Source of the DNA: Pithys albifrons albifrons
Lineage: Eukaryota > Chordata > Aves > Passeriformes > Thamnophilidae
Reading direction: 5' to 3'
Length of the DNA stretch: 64,000 bases
Assembly (NCBI RefSeq): GCF_047495875.1
Contig: NC_092459.1
Span: forward strand, 91,621,560 to 91,685,559
The position numbers and the translations under genes were made by a program. The number at the start of each line of letters is the position of its first letter. Position 1 is the stretch's first letter. The notes under the pieces were generated by a model. That model was not told where the DNA came from and searched no databases. It was given only the letters and a program-made list of their open reading frames with translations. This document shows positions 10,601 through 24,384 of the stretch, in pieces.

Positions 10601-13600
10601 AGAATTCATATTTTTCAGTTTCTCTGACATTTGGGCAAGCTCCTGGACAAGTTGTGAACAGTCTTTCAGGAGAATTTTTAAAATATGGTTAAGGCAAAAA
10701 CTTGCTAGGAATGTCCTGGATATAAACAGTCCCATTAGTGGTTTCCACAGCAAGACTTCTGTGTTTTTCTGTAAGAGGTTTGCAAGAACTCCCTCACAAA
10801 TCTCATCCTTGATTTCTTTACTATTTTTTAAATTTTGCAGAATGTCTCCAAAACATGAGAATTTTGTAAATAACAAGTGAAAAACTAGACAAGATAATTA
10901 TGGGAGGCTAAAAGGAGTTCTGGAAATTACAACCTCATCATGAATCTGATGTTAATCATGTGCAATAATAAATGAAGTTCTGAGAAGAAAACAAAGTGAT
11001 GGCTGAGAGAGAGTCTAACAACAGACACCAACAAAAGTGGTTTAACAACAGTAATAAACAACAAAAAAAATCCCCCCCTCCAAAAAAAAAAAAAAGAAAA
11101 AAGAAGAGCTAAACCAATTTCTATTCAAAATTCTGTTCCACAATAAGTCTCAGTGGAGCCTTTGGGTCTGTGGTCCCCACATTTCAGTCAGCTATGTGTT
11201 TCATAAAAAAATTTAGATCTGAAGATTCATGGAGTTCTTGAGTGTTTTTAGCACTCTGGCTTTTGTTCTTGCTTTCGTGCTTTTGCCCAGCACCTCCACA
11301 GTTAGAACATTCCTTTGGGACTTGAAAACCTGGGGTTTTTTCCCCTCCCTTTTTACAACAGATTTCTGGCTTAAAAATCTCTCTTCAAGAATTTCAGGAG
11401 GGCACCTTGGGGAAATCTGGGGTCAGAGTAGTCTCTGATTATTTCTGTGAAAACTGTTCCATTTTGAATGAAATAATTAAATACTAACTAAGTTGTTGGC
11501 CTTGAGGATAGGAAACTTACCTGGAAGGGGAGAAATTAGTATTTCAGACTTCTCTGATTAATAGTTCACTATTTTGTGTTTAACTAAGTAGAGAACAGCT
11601 CTCTAGCATCTTTCTTCCAAGTAAGCCTTACTTTAAAGTCCTGTTCACACATTTCACTGCTTGTTTTTCTCATGTGTCACCCCAACTTAGTTGAGAGGTA
11701 TGAATGTAATATAACTCTAGGGAAACCTGGAATTCTGTGCTCAGTGTTTCCTGTTGCCTGGCCTTGGTGCCTTTCTAGGCACTATGTCAGACTTTGCAAA
11801 GCCTATTCTTATGTGCCCAACTCCTCCCCACACAGCCTTGGTACCTAATTGGGGTCTAGTGGGTTGAAATAAGTTCCTTTTTTATATTTCACCTCTAATT
11901 ATTTTCTTATTCTTTATAAAATTTCTGTTCAACTGAAAAGGAATCCTTTTGCTAATTGTAGCAGGATATGGAAAGTATTTTGCTGTAGCAACGTATATCT
12001 ATGGATTGGGATATGTGATATACCTTCTGCAGAATCCTTAGTTGTATATAATTCCCTTCCCTGCCAATGTATGTCAGTCACGTTGTTGGAGGTGATTCAA
12101 ATTCGGGATGCGGAAAATGCATTTATATTCTTTCCTGGAGTTTTCTGATTGCTGAAATAGCCTCCACACTATCATCTTCTGCAAGAATTTTTCCAGAGGC
12201 AAAGAATTTAGATGGACTTTTTCTAGTAAAGCTACAACTGAGTTTTTCTTCTTCTTTTTTTTTTCTTCCCCCAAAGGCAGGGAACCAATTGTACCCTCAC
12301 TGGATCCACTGAAGATTGTTTTAATCCTTTATTTTATCCCCAAAGGCCTGGGGAAAACATAGAGGATATGAGTATGAATTAACACATTGCTTCATTTAGC
12401 ATCTCATGGGAATCTGATATCTGGGGAACATTAGTTATTTAGGCTGAAAATAATAAATTAATCTGTTTCATTCAGTACTATCTAGTCGACACTGCTGCTT
12501 CTAAGTTATAATGTTGCATTTAATTACAATGCAAAACGAAATTACTTGTTATACAATAAATTTGTCTTTCCCAGATGCTGGCCTTCCTTGCACCTGTGTA
12601 AAGCCAAACAGTTTGAGCAATTTGACTCTTGTCCTTAGATATCTGGGAAGTTTCTGCTTACCAAGACTTTCAGTTCCCCCTGAGAGAAGGGTGCTAAATT
12701 TCTTGGGTGAAAACAGTAATAATTATATCATTGTGGTTCCCATGGGGGGGTACTTCGAGGATGCCAGAAAGCTGAAAAATAAAGAACTTTGACAAAAATG
12801 AAAGTGATGACTTACAACAGATTCTGTCCTGTTGTCTGTGTTACCCTGCTTACAAAACATTTTTCAGGATCTCTTAAGAAAATAAACTAAGTCATGTTAT
12901 AGTGGTGTTCATACTGTGAAAACCAAAGAGCCCAATTACTTCCCATATTAAGAACAGAGAAACAAAGAAAACTCCAAAGCAGCAGGTCTAAGGACTCTAA
13001 TATTCAAACCCTCTTACTTCTTTCTTGTTTCACCAGAGATTCTTCCAGTCCCCACTGTCTGGTACTGGTTAACCTGTGGTTTGCAGGACTGTGGTTTGAG
13101 ACCTATACATTGCTGGCACGTAAAGAAAGGCTGATTTCCAGAGAAAGGGTTCATCTTAATTTCACCAAGGAAAGAATGAAATGACAGCTAGAATTTTAAA
13201 AACTCATCTGGTTCATTAAAAACTCTGTGGCTCTACTATGAGCTGCTAATTATATAGGAGATTCACAACAAAGAGGAGGTGGTGCATGAGGAGGGAAGGT
13301 GCAAGACCCAGAAGAGGGTTACTCTATGTGTGGTTACTGTCAAGCTACAGTCAGCTATGACTTAACATATGTTCAGTTGCATTAATAAAATTTATCTTTT
13401 CTATATGGGAAAAGTTTTCTATAGACAGAAGACAAGAAAAACAGTCTTATTAGGTTAAAGTATCTTTAAATTTCTAACTGCTCCAGGAGAAATGGCACAT
13501 CAGGTTTGGAAGTGCATGTTTAATACTTTGAGCTAAACAGTCACAGAACTAAGCATTGTCAAGAAAAAAAAAAGCTGAAGCATGTGACAGGAATATTTAG

Positions 13601-16600
13601 CCACATCACTTTTTTTTCGTATCATGTGTAAGTGGACACTGAATCTTGGCACAAACACGGCCATCTGAGGGCAAAAGTTTCACAGAATTGTTCTAACCAC
13701 CAATCTGTTTCTTTTTTGTTTTTTTTTTGTAAGATCAGGACATTTCTGTCTGCAAGTTGACCCATTCCTTAAGCATATATACATGTCATTTGAGGATTTA
13801 AGAGTCAGAGACATGGAGAGACTGTCCAGATCCCTCTTCGACAGTTCAAGAGACAACTCTAGGGGGTTGAAATACTACTGGGATTTGAAACACTGTGTGC
13901 AAAGAGTCTCTATTTCTTCAACTTGTTAAAGTGGTTTGTTTCTATAATTTCATATGCATTTAAAAAAAATGCATAGCAAGCAATATTTTAAACTAACTTT
14001 CTGTTATACTGTCGGCACCATCTCCAAAACAGTCGTATGTCTTAATGACATTTCATTTATTTAACTGCTTTTCTCATTAAAAATACAGCCCTGGTGGTAC
14101 TGATTGCTTAAAGTTTGACTTTAGATTATACAGATTTGCCTGTTCTGAAGAGATAAAAACCCAGGGCAGAGCAGCAACACCAGAGAAGGGAACTTCCCTG
14201 TTAAGAGTTTACCAGTTTGAGGAACAACATGCATTGCCTGATGCACCTATTATCCATGTTCGTGATTCTTACTGAAAATACTAAAATAATCCAAGAGACT
14301 CTGCCCTTCAGCTAACAGTGGGTCCAGCGCTATTAAAATTGTCATGCATGATTCTACACATAGAATCATAAATACACATAAATTAAATTAAATACAAAAC
14401 ACCAATTAAGTACTTTCCATTTCTTCTTCTTTTTTTTTTCCCTTTAATTTGTCTGGAAAGCAGATTTTACCAGTGCCCTGAATGGGTTTGTTACAACACA
14501 GTACAGATCTATGTGCTTGGACATCCTCAGTCCTCAGATTTTTCTCTTTTCATAAAGCTGGCACGACTGAGGCTTTGTACTCTGAGGCCAGGCCCTTCAT
14601 CTAAGTGGAAAAAAAACATTATAGGGATTTCTTATACTCCCGAGGTTGGTGTTTAAGCTCTGCCCTGGCTAAAATTTGAATTTTGCCCTTGCAATGAAGA
14701 CTTTGGGAACCAACTAAAATCAGTCCTCTGGACTGTACGAAGCCTTTCAAGGGACTCTTCCCCACTTGTGCCAAAGGATGGTGAGAATGTGAAAGCCCTG
14801 TGGTGCTCAGGAGCTCTCTGAAAGTGTTCAGTGGTAACACTGATGAAAAGCTCCAAGCTGCACTGCTCTCTGAAGGAGGGCCCTTAGGTGTGGTTTAGGA
14901 GCACAATATAGACCCAGCCATAATGTTCCAAGGATGGCTACCAGGAAGAAAGGCCCCTCCAGACATAAATGCAAAGTTTTATTTGTGAAAGGTTGATGTA
15001 CTCTTAATTTCAAATCAGTACATGGTGGCCCTGAGGCTCAGCTGGAGAAATGGTGCTGTTAGGTGCCCAGAATATTCCGAGAATGTCAAAATGGCACCCC
15101 CACTCTCTGAGTCTGTGCTGCAGTTTGTGGGATGTGCATCCTATGGATGGTACAGTATGTTCAGCAGAGCGTTTCTATCCACAGAGTACACACTTTGTGT
15201 CCTGTTTCTTGTCTTTGTGCTTCAGGAGGCTCTGCCGTGTTGCACAAGACCAGCTGTTAGGTGACACAAAATCATGACTTCATGTACTCCCTGTGAAATC
15301 AAATTGGTGCTAATATAAGGAAGTTCAAGTAGTTGATCAAAAATGGAGATTACATGTTATTGCTTCATTTTCTGACTTTATTCTGTTGATGGACTACTCT
15401 GTGTGCAAAGATCAGAGTTAAAATATGGTTCAACAGGTTACCATTTCATCTCAGCGACCTGCAGCCCAGGAAGACACAAGTAACACACAGACTGGAACAG
15501 TATAATAATACAAACACTGCAGTGATATACCAGGTGTTGCCTGAAGGCACCAGCTTTCAAACGAGACCTTCAGCTCTTTATCTGAGCTCTAGCATTTTGT
15601 AGATAAATGATCACACTGCACTTTTGAAAAGATCATGGGGACAACCCCAGATTCTAACTAACATTCACCTTCTTAACACATCATATAGCATAGAGGACTG
15701 TTACTGACTGAATCTTGGCTGTTAATGTTTGCCTACATAGTCACTGTACTTACCAGCACCTAATTCATCTCAAAGTGGTCTCCAGGAATTTGAGAGAGAT
15801 CTTAAATAAAACTAAACTACATTTTTCCATTTTGTCTCACATATAAAGCTCTATAAACATAAACGAATTATGTGTGTGCAGTTTGAGCACAAGCTTCGCT
15901 TCTGAGTAGTTTTAAGTGAGAGTTTTTCACTTCCTTACTTAGAAGCAATATGATTTCTGTCTTTAATGTTAATAACATAGTCAAAGGGTCTGGAAGTTTT
16001 GCAAAAAATCAGGACCCTGTATCTGAGTAAGCAGCTCAAATCACAGGTGCAGCACTTTCCTGAATGCATGCAACTGGTGTAAAGCAAAAGCCATGTTAGC
16101 AGCACAGCTTCCCATGCCAGTGTTTCCACTTCTATTTGTTATCACCAGACTCGAACATTACTTCTGCAAGCAGCAATTAACTAGCAGTGGATTCATTTCT
16201 CTGTGTCCTGTAGGCTGTTCTCTGCAGAATGCAATCTCACATTAGAATTCAATTTTTTTAGGAGTTTGGAGAAGTAAAAACCTCAATAGAAAGATAATTA
16301 TGAGCTTAGGGAACCAGGGGTCCCAGTCCAAATAATTTTCCTTTGCTGATTATGGATTTTTTTGTAAACAAATTTAGTTTCTATGTATTATGTGCATTAT
16401 CTTTATAATATATGACAGAGTTGCATCTGAATGCAAGGGCAAATAAAGAGGTGAGCTGATAGTTTACTGGAGACATTAATATACATGATTAAGGCCACCA
16501 AATTGCTGTGCAAAACTGCACTAACACGGAGAAGAGAATAAAGGATGGTGTTTTGAGAAAAAAGATGTGTTTTCCATCTACCTATCCATTTGTCACAGGG

Positions 16601-18507
16601 CTGATTTTGTTTTGGTATGCTGTCTTCACTAACTTGACTTTTCATTATCCTGAACAAAAATCTGAGTCATGTAAATCACATGTATCATGTGCAGAATAGA
16701 CATTAAGTACAAATCTAACTTGTGAAAAAATGTTGTGTAAAGATCGAATGTAACGTTTTTTTAATACTGCATTCATTTTTTTCTAATGGAAATGCAACCC
16801 TAGAAAACAAGCTAGTGAAGATAAACATTCAGTATTCATATAGAACAGCAGACTATCTCAGTTTTCAATGTGAAAATATATTGGTATCACTACTCACTTA
16901 TTATTTGTTTAAAAAGATTGCAAGTGGTAGAACTGGGAAGAAAATAATGCCAAATGTCCCTGCAGTCTGCCTCATCTTATTTTGGAGAGTTGTATGAAAT
17001 TTTGGAATCTAAAAAAAAATGTAAACAAGAATATAAACTTGTAAAAAGGATATATGTGTATGTTATAAAAAGAAACAAAAAAAACAACCAACACCCTCCC
17101 CCATATATATTATTGGATAAGTTTTTTATTTCAATATACAAAAAGATAGAAAACCTGGGAAGTTACTTACAAATGTTGCAAACTTTTCAGCATCATGTCT
17201 TGCTCTGTGAGAAATGTTCAAAGTAACAAAATTCTTTGAGAGATCAGAAAAGAACAAAGGGATTCTGTAGAAACAATGGACCAAATGTATCTCAAGGATA
17301 ACCCCACTGAGATCAGTGGAATTGCACTAGGGATATGCTTGGCCCAGTGACTCCAGAAATGATGTTAATGAGAAACCTTAGCACTACTGCTAGAGAAATC
17401 TCTATTTAAACCATGCTGTGGCAGTTCATGTGAAAAAGTAAATGGGACCTTTACACGAACTGCACAGCATGTGAGTGTGAATCAACAGGCTATAATAAAT
17501 TGGTTTGGTTTCTTTCTCCCAGACTTAAGCAAATGTATTATATTGTAGCATTTGAGATGTTGTAGTGAAGGTGATGTCATTATTCCATAATGTTTCAAAA
17601 AGCCTAACTGGCTTCGAAAAGGGCCTGATGCTGAAAAATATATCATAATTCTAACAAAAAGGAGAAACTGTAGATCAGATTAATGAGTGATAAATCCTTA
17701 TTATAAATACTCCATTTGTCTAAAACTTGACCTGGTAGATGCCAGTAAGCTCTGGATAAGGAAATGTTTTGTAAGATAAAAGCCTCATTTATTTCAAAGG
17801 AAAGTAAACCTGAATGGTTTTCTAGCAAAAGTTTGCTTTCTTATAGGAAAAAGCAATGATTTAAAAAGTGTGGAGGAATGTAGTATCTGACATCCTATGA
17901 CATGGTATATCCTGAAAATGCTTAAAACCACAGAACTTGACCTACCAGAGAAAGGAGTGATCTTTCAACTTAAACTGCTGATCGTAAAAAAAGTAAGACA
18001 GGACCAAGATTATTTTTAATTTAAAGTACTCACAAATAACAGAGGCTGAAGATGCCTGGATTTCTCTGTCCTGCCTCAAACTGAATGAAGCTCTTACTAA
18101 AAGCTGTTCACCAGCAGATTTGAAGGCACTCCACATTTATTGTTCCTAAGGACAAGAAGGGAAACTGAAATACAGAAAGATAAGGTTGGCAGCATCCCTG
18201 AGATGGGGACTAGTAGTGGAGTCAGGAACTCACAACACCCACTGATGTGAGCTGCAAAATCCAGCAACAATATCTCCACAGTAGATCAGCTACAAAAAAT
18301 AAAATTGATCCTTTAAGTTATTTTCTCTTTGAGGATGCTGGCTTCAGTCTCCATCCAAAAGCAATATTTTGTTTCCTAATCTAATGTCTGTTTGCAGTGT
18401 AGTGTTCACACTTTGCAAAACAACTCAAACAACCCAAAAGACCCCCAAAAGTCTGTGGGCATGTGAAAGAGATTATAAATGTAGTGCCTGGGTGCTGAAT
18501 TGAGCTC
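7643..18507. other. Non-coding stretch, no confirmed gene
   Basis: The sequence is AT-rich and apparently unique, with short simple repeats such as the TTTGG-like tract at 8482-8515 and the A-rich run at 11062-11103. It also holds a G-rich block at 9885-9907. Isolated splice-like pairs occur, for example a 37-nt minus-strand unit at 10294-10330, but none links to a second exon. I see no transposon I can name. Confidence 0.5.
9885..9907 (+). other. Potential G-quadruplex motif
   Basis: G runs of 3, 10 and 4 are separated by a single C and by AGGCT, so four or more G3 tracts with short loops are available on the plus strand. It is an isolated GC-rich patch in AT-rich sequence with no gene next to it. 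Confidence 0.45.
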
Positions 18508-19108
18508 TGTGGTAGTTTTGGCTTTAGTCAGCATAGGTCCCTATTTAGGCCTCAGATTTTAGCAGGCCTCAAAGGATGTGATGCAGATTAGAGGGGACAG
18601 GTATCATCTGACTTAAGCAGCCAAAGAGGTATTTCATATAATCTGACATCATCAGGAAGTGTCAGGGAGTATAACAAGCAAGGAGGGAGGAGTTTCTGTC
18701 TCTTTTGGTCCATGCTTTTGACCAAGAGGGTTCCTGCTCCCTGACTCCTGAAATTAGGCCCTGCTGCCAGTCCGCGCGGTTGTTTACCCAGGGAGGTGAA
18801 CATTTTCCTATTAATTTCTCTTACCCTCTTTCTGGGAGGTTTCCTTTGGGGAGGAGTTTTGGGAGGTTTTTTTTTCCCTTCTGGGATTTTGGTTGGTTTG
18901 GAATTTCGCTTATTGGTTGGGGTGACCTCGGTGAAGGTGTTGTTTCCTTTCACTATGTGTCATTTCATATTCTGTTTTAAGTTTTCCTCTTTTCTGTGTA
19001 AATATGAAAACCTCACCATGTTCAAAGCCTTGTTTCTGTTTTTTTCCCTCACTCTCCTTCTCTGGGAGTGGACTTTTTGACTGGGTACCAGGCAGTTGGC
19101 ATTTTGCA
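18508..19108 (+). mobile_element. Solo LTR of an avian endogenous retrovirus, plus orientation
   Basis: The 601-bp block begins TGTGGTAGTTTTGGC and ends GTTGGCATTTTGCA, so it has the canonical TG...CA ends. It is flanked on both sides by GCTC (18504-18507 and 19109-19112), a 4-bp target-site duplication; the flanking match extends to AGCTC if the last A of the LTR is counted. The pyrimidine-rich 3' half and the GGTACC-containing end resemble bird LTRs I know in outline. No gag, pol or env is attached, so this is a recombination-derived solo LTR. Family assignment is uncertain; a 4-bp duplication would fit an ERV1-like group. Confidence 0.7.
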
Positions 19109-20707
19109 GCTCAAATGATAACAAGCTCTCTGCGCTGAGTTTGGTGACCATGGGTGCCACTTCCCTATGAACTGCAATTTCATTCCAGAAGTCAATGGAA
19201 AAGAAATGCAGCATTTCTCAGATTTTATCTAGCACATGGAAAATCATCATGTCCTGACATTTCAGCTGTTGAAAAGAGCCAGTATTTACTACCTTACATG
19301 AAAAACAGCAGAAGGCTAAAATACATAATGAAGTAAAGCCATGGTTTGAGACAGACAAACTAATTTAGATAATATAAGACTCAACCTTTATCTGAACTTC
19401 AAATTGAAACTGAGTTAAAGCTGTCATTGAAGGAAGACTAAAGGTTAGTCAATTTATTTGTCTTCCAGTTCTCCTTTTTACTTAAGAGACAATTGAAGTG
19501 CTGGCTGAGATTTAGGGGAGAGCAGCTCCTGCTGGTACAGCTTTCTGAGTGATACCATGCCAAGCACAGCCTCTCATGCCTCACTTTCCAGTCACAGCCT
19601 GGTGTTCCTGCTTCCTCTTCTTGCTGTCTGATGTATGTACTTTAAACACAGACTTTTGAACAAGAACTACTTTTTATTATGTGATTACACAGTGCCTGAG
19701 GTCCCTCTTTCAGTCATTACGTCCACTGTGTTTGTAGTACAAATGATGTTGACGAAAATATTTTTATCTGCATGTCCCCCAATGTCACCTAGATGAACAG
19801 TTTTTTTGATAGGGATAAATTCTTCATATTCTATTTGGTTTAGCATTCTGAATATAATTAAAATGAATTTAAAAATTATTAGGAAAAGAGAAAGAACCTT
19901 TGCATGCAGTATTGCCTGCACCATATAAACCCCATGTTGTTGAATGCCTTCATTCAAAAGTTAGAAACAAGCAAAAGCACTGACTACATTTTAATCCATG
20001 TTTTATGGTAAGCAATTATCATTCTTCTATGTGCAATTTCCCCCTTTATTGTTGCAGTAATGCTCTGGATTTTTGCATGAATCCTTTGGGCTAGAAATGT
20101 CCCACAAAATATAATGGAAAATATTTTTATAGAAGAAAATGTTATACAACCCACCATTGTGGCACTCATAATTTATTCTAAGATTATTTAGAAATGTTAG
20201 TTTCTCTATATGGACTTCATAAATAACTCAAACACCCCTAGCTGAGCATAAAAATAACTTGTGTTTGATGGAAACTCTCTTTTGGGTTATTTAGCTGCTT
20301 TTTTAAGTTGGCCATTTTCATCCTGTTTTGAGTTGCCATGTATGGCACAGAAAGGAGTCAGCAAAACACCTTCATTATTCCTACAAGTCTTCATTTGTGA
20401 AACAGTCTTTAACTAAACCCAATAATCCTAACCCATACCTCAGAATATTAGGAAAAGTGAGGTCTTAAAGACTCCTAAATTGATTTCTTCAAAGGAAGAA
20501 AATGCTAGTTCAAGCCTCTCAGCTTTTCTGTTGGGGCTTGAGGGATCTCTTCATCTTTCCTTTCCACTGCCAGTGCCCCATTTTGTCTGCCAGCTCCAAG
20601 GGACACCCTTGCACTTATTAATTCTCTTCTTATATCATTCAAAGGACACTAATCTGGTCAACAGAGTTAAGCAGTGGCATAATAACATCATGAAGGATTC
20701 CAGTCAC
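19109..20707. other. Non-coding stretch between the LTR and CR1
   Basis: AT-rich unique sequence. I see no gene, RNA gene or further transposon, only short open frames on both strands consistent with chance. Confidence 0.5.
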
Positions 20708-20925
20708 CATAGAGTCATAGAACCATTAAGGTTGGAAAAGCCTCTAATACCATGGAGTCCAACCTTGCATGATTAGGTCCACCAGTAAACCATGTCCCTA
20801 GGCAGCACATCTACACATTTTCTAATACTTTCAGGGATGGTGATCCCACCACTTCCCTAGGGAGCACATTCCAATACTTGACCACACATTCAGTGAAGAA
20901 ATTTTTCCTAATCTAAATATCCCAG
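20708..20925 (-). mobile_element. CR1 LINE fragment (3' end), minus orientation
   Basis: Read on the plus strand, it opens with the reverse complement of the CR1 octamer tail (catagagtcatagaa) followed by recognisable CR1 3'-end phrases: ggttggaaaagcctctaa, gagtccaacc, cagggatggtgatcccacca, ttccaatacttgaccac and cagtgaagaaatttttcct. CR1 is the dominant LINE of birds, and copies are typically truncated at the 5' end as here. Substitutions suggest an old copy. It contains no intact reverse transcriptase. Confidence 0.88.
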
Positions 20926-22721
20926 ATTCATTATGAGTTTTTTTAATTGTTGAAAATGTTTATTCATATTGCAGGAATGGAGTAAATACCAGTAAACACA
21001 TAATAACTAACAGAACTTATTTTCCCAGGCTTCTCAGAGTAGAAGGAAGTAAAAACCAAGGTGAGCAAACTACCCAGCACTCTTAAGAGATGTTATAGTA
21101 TTAAATCAGCATCTGTTGAACCCCACTTCTATTCCTTCTTCCTGAACAAAAAGATGTGCAATCATGGAGGCAAAATAAAGCCAGGTTCAGATACTGAGGC
21201 TAGATTTTAGAAGAGATGAAATGATATTTTGAATGCCTATCAGGATCTTTAGGAGTAAAACAAAATATCCAAGAAAAGAAGTCTGAAAATCAGCCTGAAT
21301 ATCACTATAAAAAAATTTAGTGCTTGAGGCATTGTTGAAACTGGGCAGATAAGGCACAGAAAATCCATTCTACTTAGAATTTTGAATGAGGAAAAAAAAT
21401 GATCTAATAGCACTCATTACATACTCACATGATATAAATATACCAGTCAGTTGTATTTTCCAGAGTTCTACCAAAAAAAAAAATCCCCAATGCAGGCCAA
21501 CTGGAACAACTAGTAAAATACTAATGTTAAAGAGGGAAAAAAGGAGAAATTGTGAAAGAAAAAAGAGAGATCTGGTTTGAAGATCTTCCATAATTAACAT
21601 GTGCAATGTGACACAGTGTTGCCTCTGCTTGCCTGTGAAGTATTTATAGATTTTGATAGATTTTGGGGGGCAGGGGGGGTTTGCAGCTGTGCTGAATAAT
21701 TTTTGAATGTTACCACAATCCAAATATGAGTAGCTACTACAATAACAAAACATGGTGAATCATTGTGCAATTATCTTCCAGCCTGCTAATAGTAACTGTG
21801 TTAATCATTTAAATGGTTTGCTGTACTTCTATCCTTTATAGCAGTATTTAAAAGTGTTCACATCACTCTGGCAAGGTACATTGCTGAGTTTATGTCATGC
21901 TAGTGACTATATGGTTAAATACTAATTTGAAAACCTATTAAAAATGACTGTAAAGTGAGTAGGTCACACAATCTTTCATGGAAAGGCAGGAAATATGTTA
22001 AGGCATTGGAATATAGTTTTGCTCTAACATTTAGAAGGAGAAACATAAATCACGGTGTCATGGCATCTAAAATATTACAAAATTGTCTCAGCTGTAACAG
22101 CAGGCTGCAGGGCAATATTTACTGCTAATTATTGGTTTTATGGGTATTCAACTTTGGTATTTCTATTTCCTTAGTACCACTCCCCCAAATGATTTAAATT
22201 ACAAATTTCTGTTTTTATATAATAATTTCACCCTACCACTATTATTAGGATGTCAGCTCTCATTCTTGGTCAGTTCTTCAGGTTATAACTAGTTATGGGC
22301 AAATTAATCCTCACCTGTTACAAGTATTTTTCCTATTCACTTGAAAAAGTACATTAAATAAGAGTCAGTTTCTACTGTAATGACATTAGGGAGAATATTT
22401 TCATTTCAGTTTCTGCTACAATTCATGCTACATTTTTTATTTGCTTTTATTTGTCAGTGGGGCACTTGGTGATGTTGTTCTGAAACTTCAATCACAAAAC
22501 AAGGAACAGATTCTAACCTCAGGAGACCTGGGAGAACACTGCAATAACCTGTAAAATTAGAGAGCAGCACCCTCAAAATGATAAAAATTGAGTTGATAAA
22601 GGAGAAAAAAAAAAAGCTGAACTCCCAAACTGGAACAGAATGCAAATTGATCTATTCTGTCTATACTGCAAAGAAAGTGAATAAGGAAAAAAATTAGAAA
22701 AATATTTCCTCACTTATAATG
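20926..22721. other. Non-coding stretch between two CR1 fragments
   Basis: AT-rich unique sequence with G runs at 21665-21670 and 21673-21679 and an A-rich run near 21472. I recognise no gene. A 127-codon minus-strand open frame at 21370-21753 is of low complexity and shows no supporting splice sites or similarity. Confidence 0.45.
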
Positions 22722-23145
22722 AAATGGTTGAATTTGGACTGCAGAGATTGTCTAGTCCAACCTCCTGCTAAAAGCAGAATCAGTGAGAGCAGATTTCTCA
22801 AGATCTTGTCCATTTGAGTTTTGAATATCTCCAGGGATAGGGATGCCACAATCTCACCAGACAACTTTGTTGAGTGTTGGATCACCCTTTCAGTAAAAAT
22901 AATTTTTTCTTAAATATTCTTAATGGAATCCCCTGTCTTTCAGTTTCTACCGATTCCCTCTTTTCCTTGCAATGGATAGCACTGAGAAGAGCTTAAACCT
23001 GTCTCTGTGAAACCCTTTGGGTTTTTGTGCACATCGATGAGATCCCCACCATGAGCCTTCCCTTCTCCAGGCTCAACAGTCCCACCTCTCTCAGCCTCTC
23101 CTTTATGTCATCTTTGTCTCCCTTTACTGGACTATCTATGAAGAT
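22722..23145 (-). mobile_element. CR1 LINE fragment, minus orientation, older copy
   Basis: The plus strand carries reverse-complement CR1 phrases in the expected order: gattgtctagtccaacctcctgct, ttgaatatctccagggatagg, gccacaatctc, ttgagtgttggatcaccctttcagt, gatgagatccccaccatgagcc, ttctccaggctcaacagtcccacctctctcagcc and catctttgtctccctttactggact. No octamer tail is preserved at the 3' end (22722). It is longer and more diverged than the copy at 20.7 kb and non-coding. Confidence 0.88.
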
Positions 23146-24344
23146 TTCTTACTCAAATACCCATTGTTTATGCATGTTACCTATATTTATAAATATATTT
23201 CATATATTTCAAAAAAAGTGCCGCACACCTCCTTTAGGGGGAATGCTGTAGGGAATGCTAGACATGCACAACATTAATTCAGTCCATGTAGTCTATCTAC
23301 TATGATTTTTAACCTGCTCTGGGAGGGAGGGGAATGATCTGTTATCCATTCATTCTACGTATTTGTTTCCTCTTCACTATTCAGTCTGTGGCTTGAGACC
23401 TTTTCTTAACATTTATAACCAAAGCCCAATCTGAAAAAAGATTTTTTTTTTCACAGAATTTTCAGTGTAACTTCTCACTAGTGTGAGAAGCTGTGCCACA
23501 AATGTTCACAGAACCCCTGTGAGCCAAGGTGGCATCTCTATTCCCATTTCACAGGCAGCCTCTGGCCTGATTTTTTAAAGAACTTTGCATTATTTGCAGT
23601 TTAAATATCCCCACTGACTTTGGTTGCAGTTGCCAGTGCTCAGCACATTTGAAAATCCAGGCTTCTAGGGCTGCAGACTGGCTTGTCCAACACAATTAGC
23701 TTAATCATAAAGCAGAATGTTTTTATCTAGTGAGATAACAGTTGGAACAAGGGAAAATCCTATTCAGTGGAATCTTTATGGTTACAGTTCCCCTGGATAG
23801 CTGTCCTTTCCACACTCCTTCATTTTTTAACCACTGTATGAGATATACAGCATATGGTAATGAAATACGAAATGCATGCATTTTACTGAGCAAATCTCTC
23901 ACTCAAAATGTGAAGCCTTTGGGTTTGAAAAAATAAACATGATCCAAGGCCCAGCTGTGGAAATGCACGTGCTGCTCTGACAGCCACTCTCCTTGCTCAG
24001 TCAGCTCTCTCGCACAGCATTAGCCTGATCTTACTCTTTCCCTGTGACAAGCTTCAGAGGTAAGTGTGAAAAGGCAGATCACTTTGCAGTACCCACAGGA
24101 AATAAAACCACCTTTCTGTTGTCAGTTACATGATACATGAGCTGTATCCCCTGCAGAAGCCAAAGCTAGTACAGACTTGTTCTCATTAAATAAAGCACAT
24201 TTAAACCGCAGTGTAGGAGCTCCATAGGCTCCATCTGAACTTCTAGAGTTTCTTCAGTTAGGTTTAAGATATTCATCCTTAAGACTGAGTTGCTGGATGA
24301 TGCCACTGCAGGTTTTACCTCTAGTTCATAAAAAGGGCATGAGC

Positions 24345-24345
24345 C

Positions 24346-24381
<36 letters not shown>
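24345..24381. repeat. (TG)n microsatellite
   Basis: About fifteen uninterrupted TG units follow an imperfect tgtgttt start. It is an ordinary dinucleotide array, likely length-polymorphic. Confidence 0.9.
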
Positions 24382-24384
<3 letters not shown>

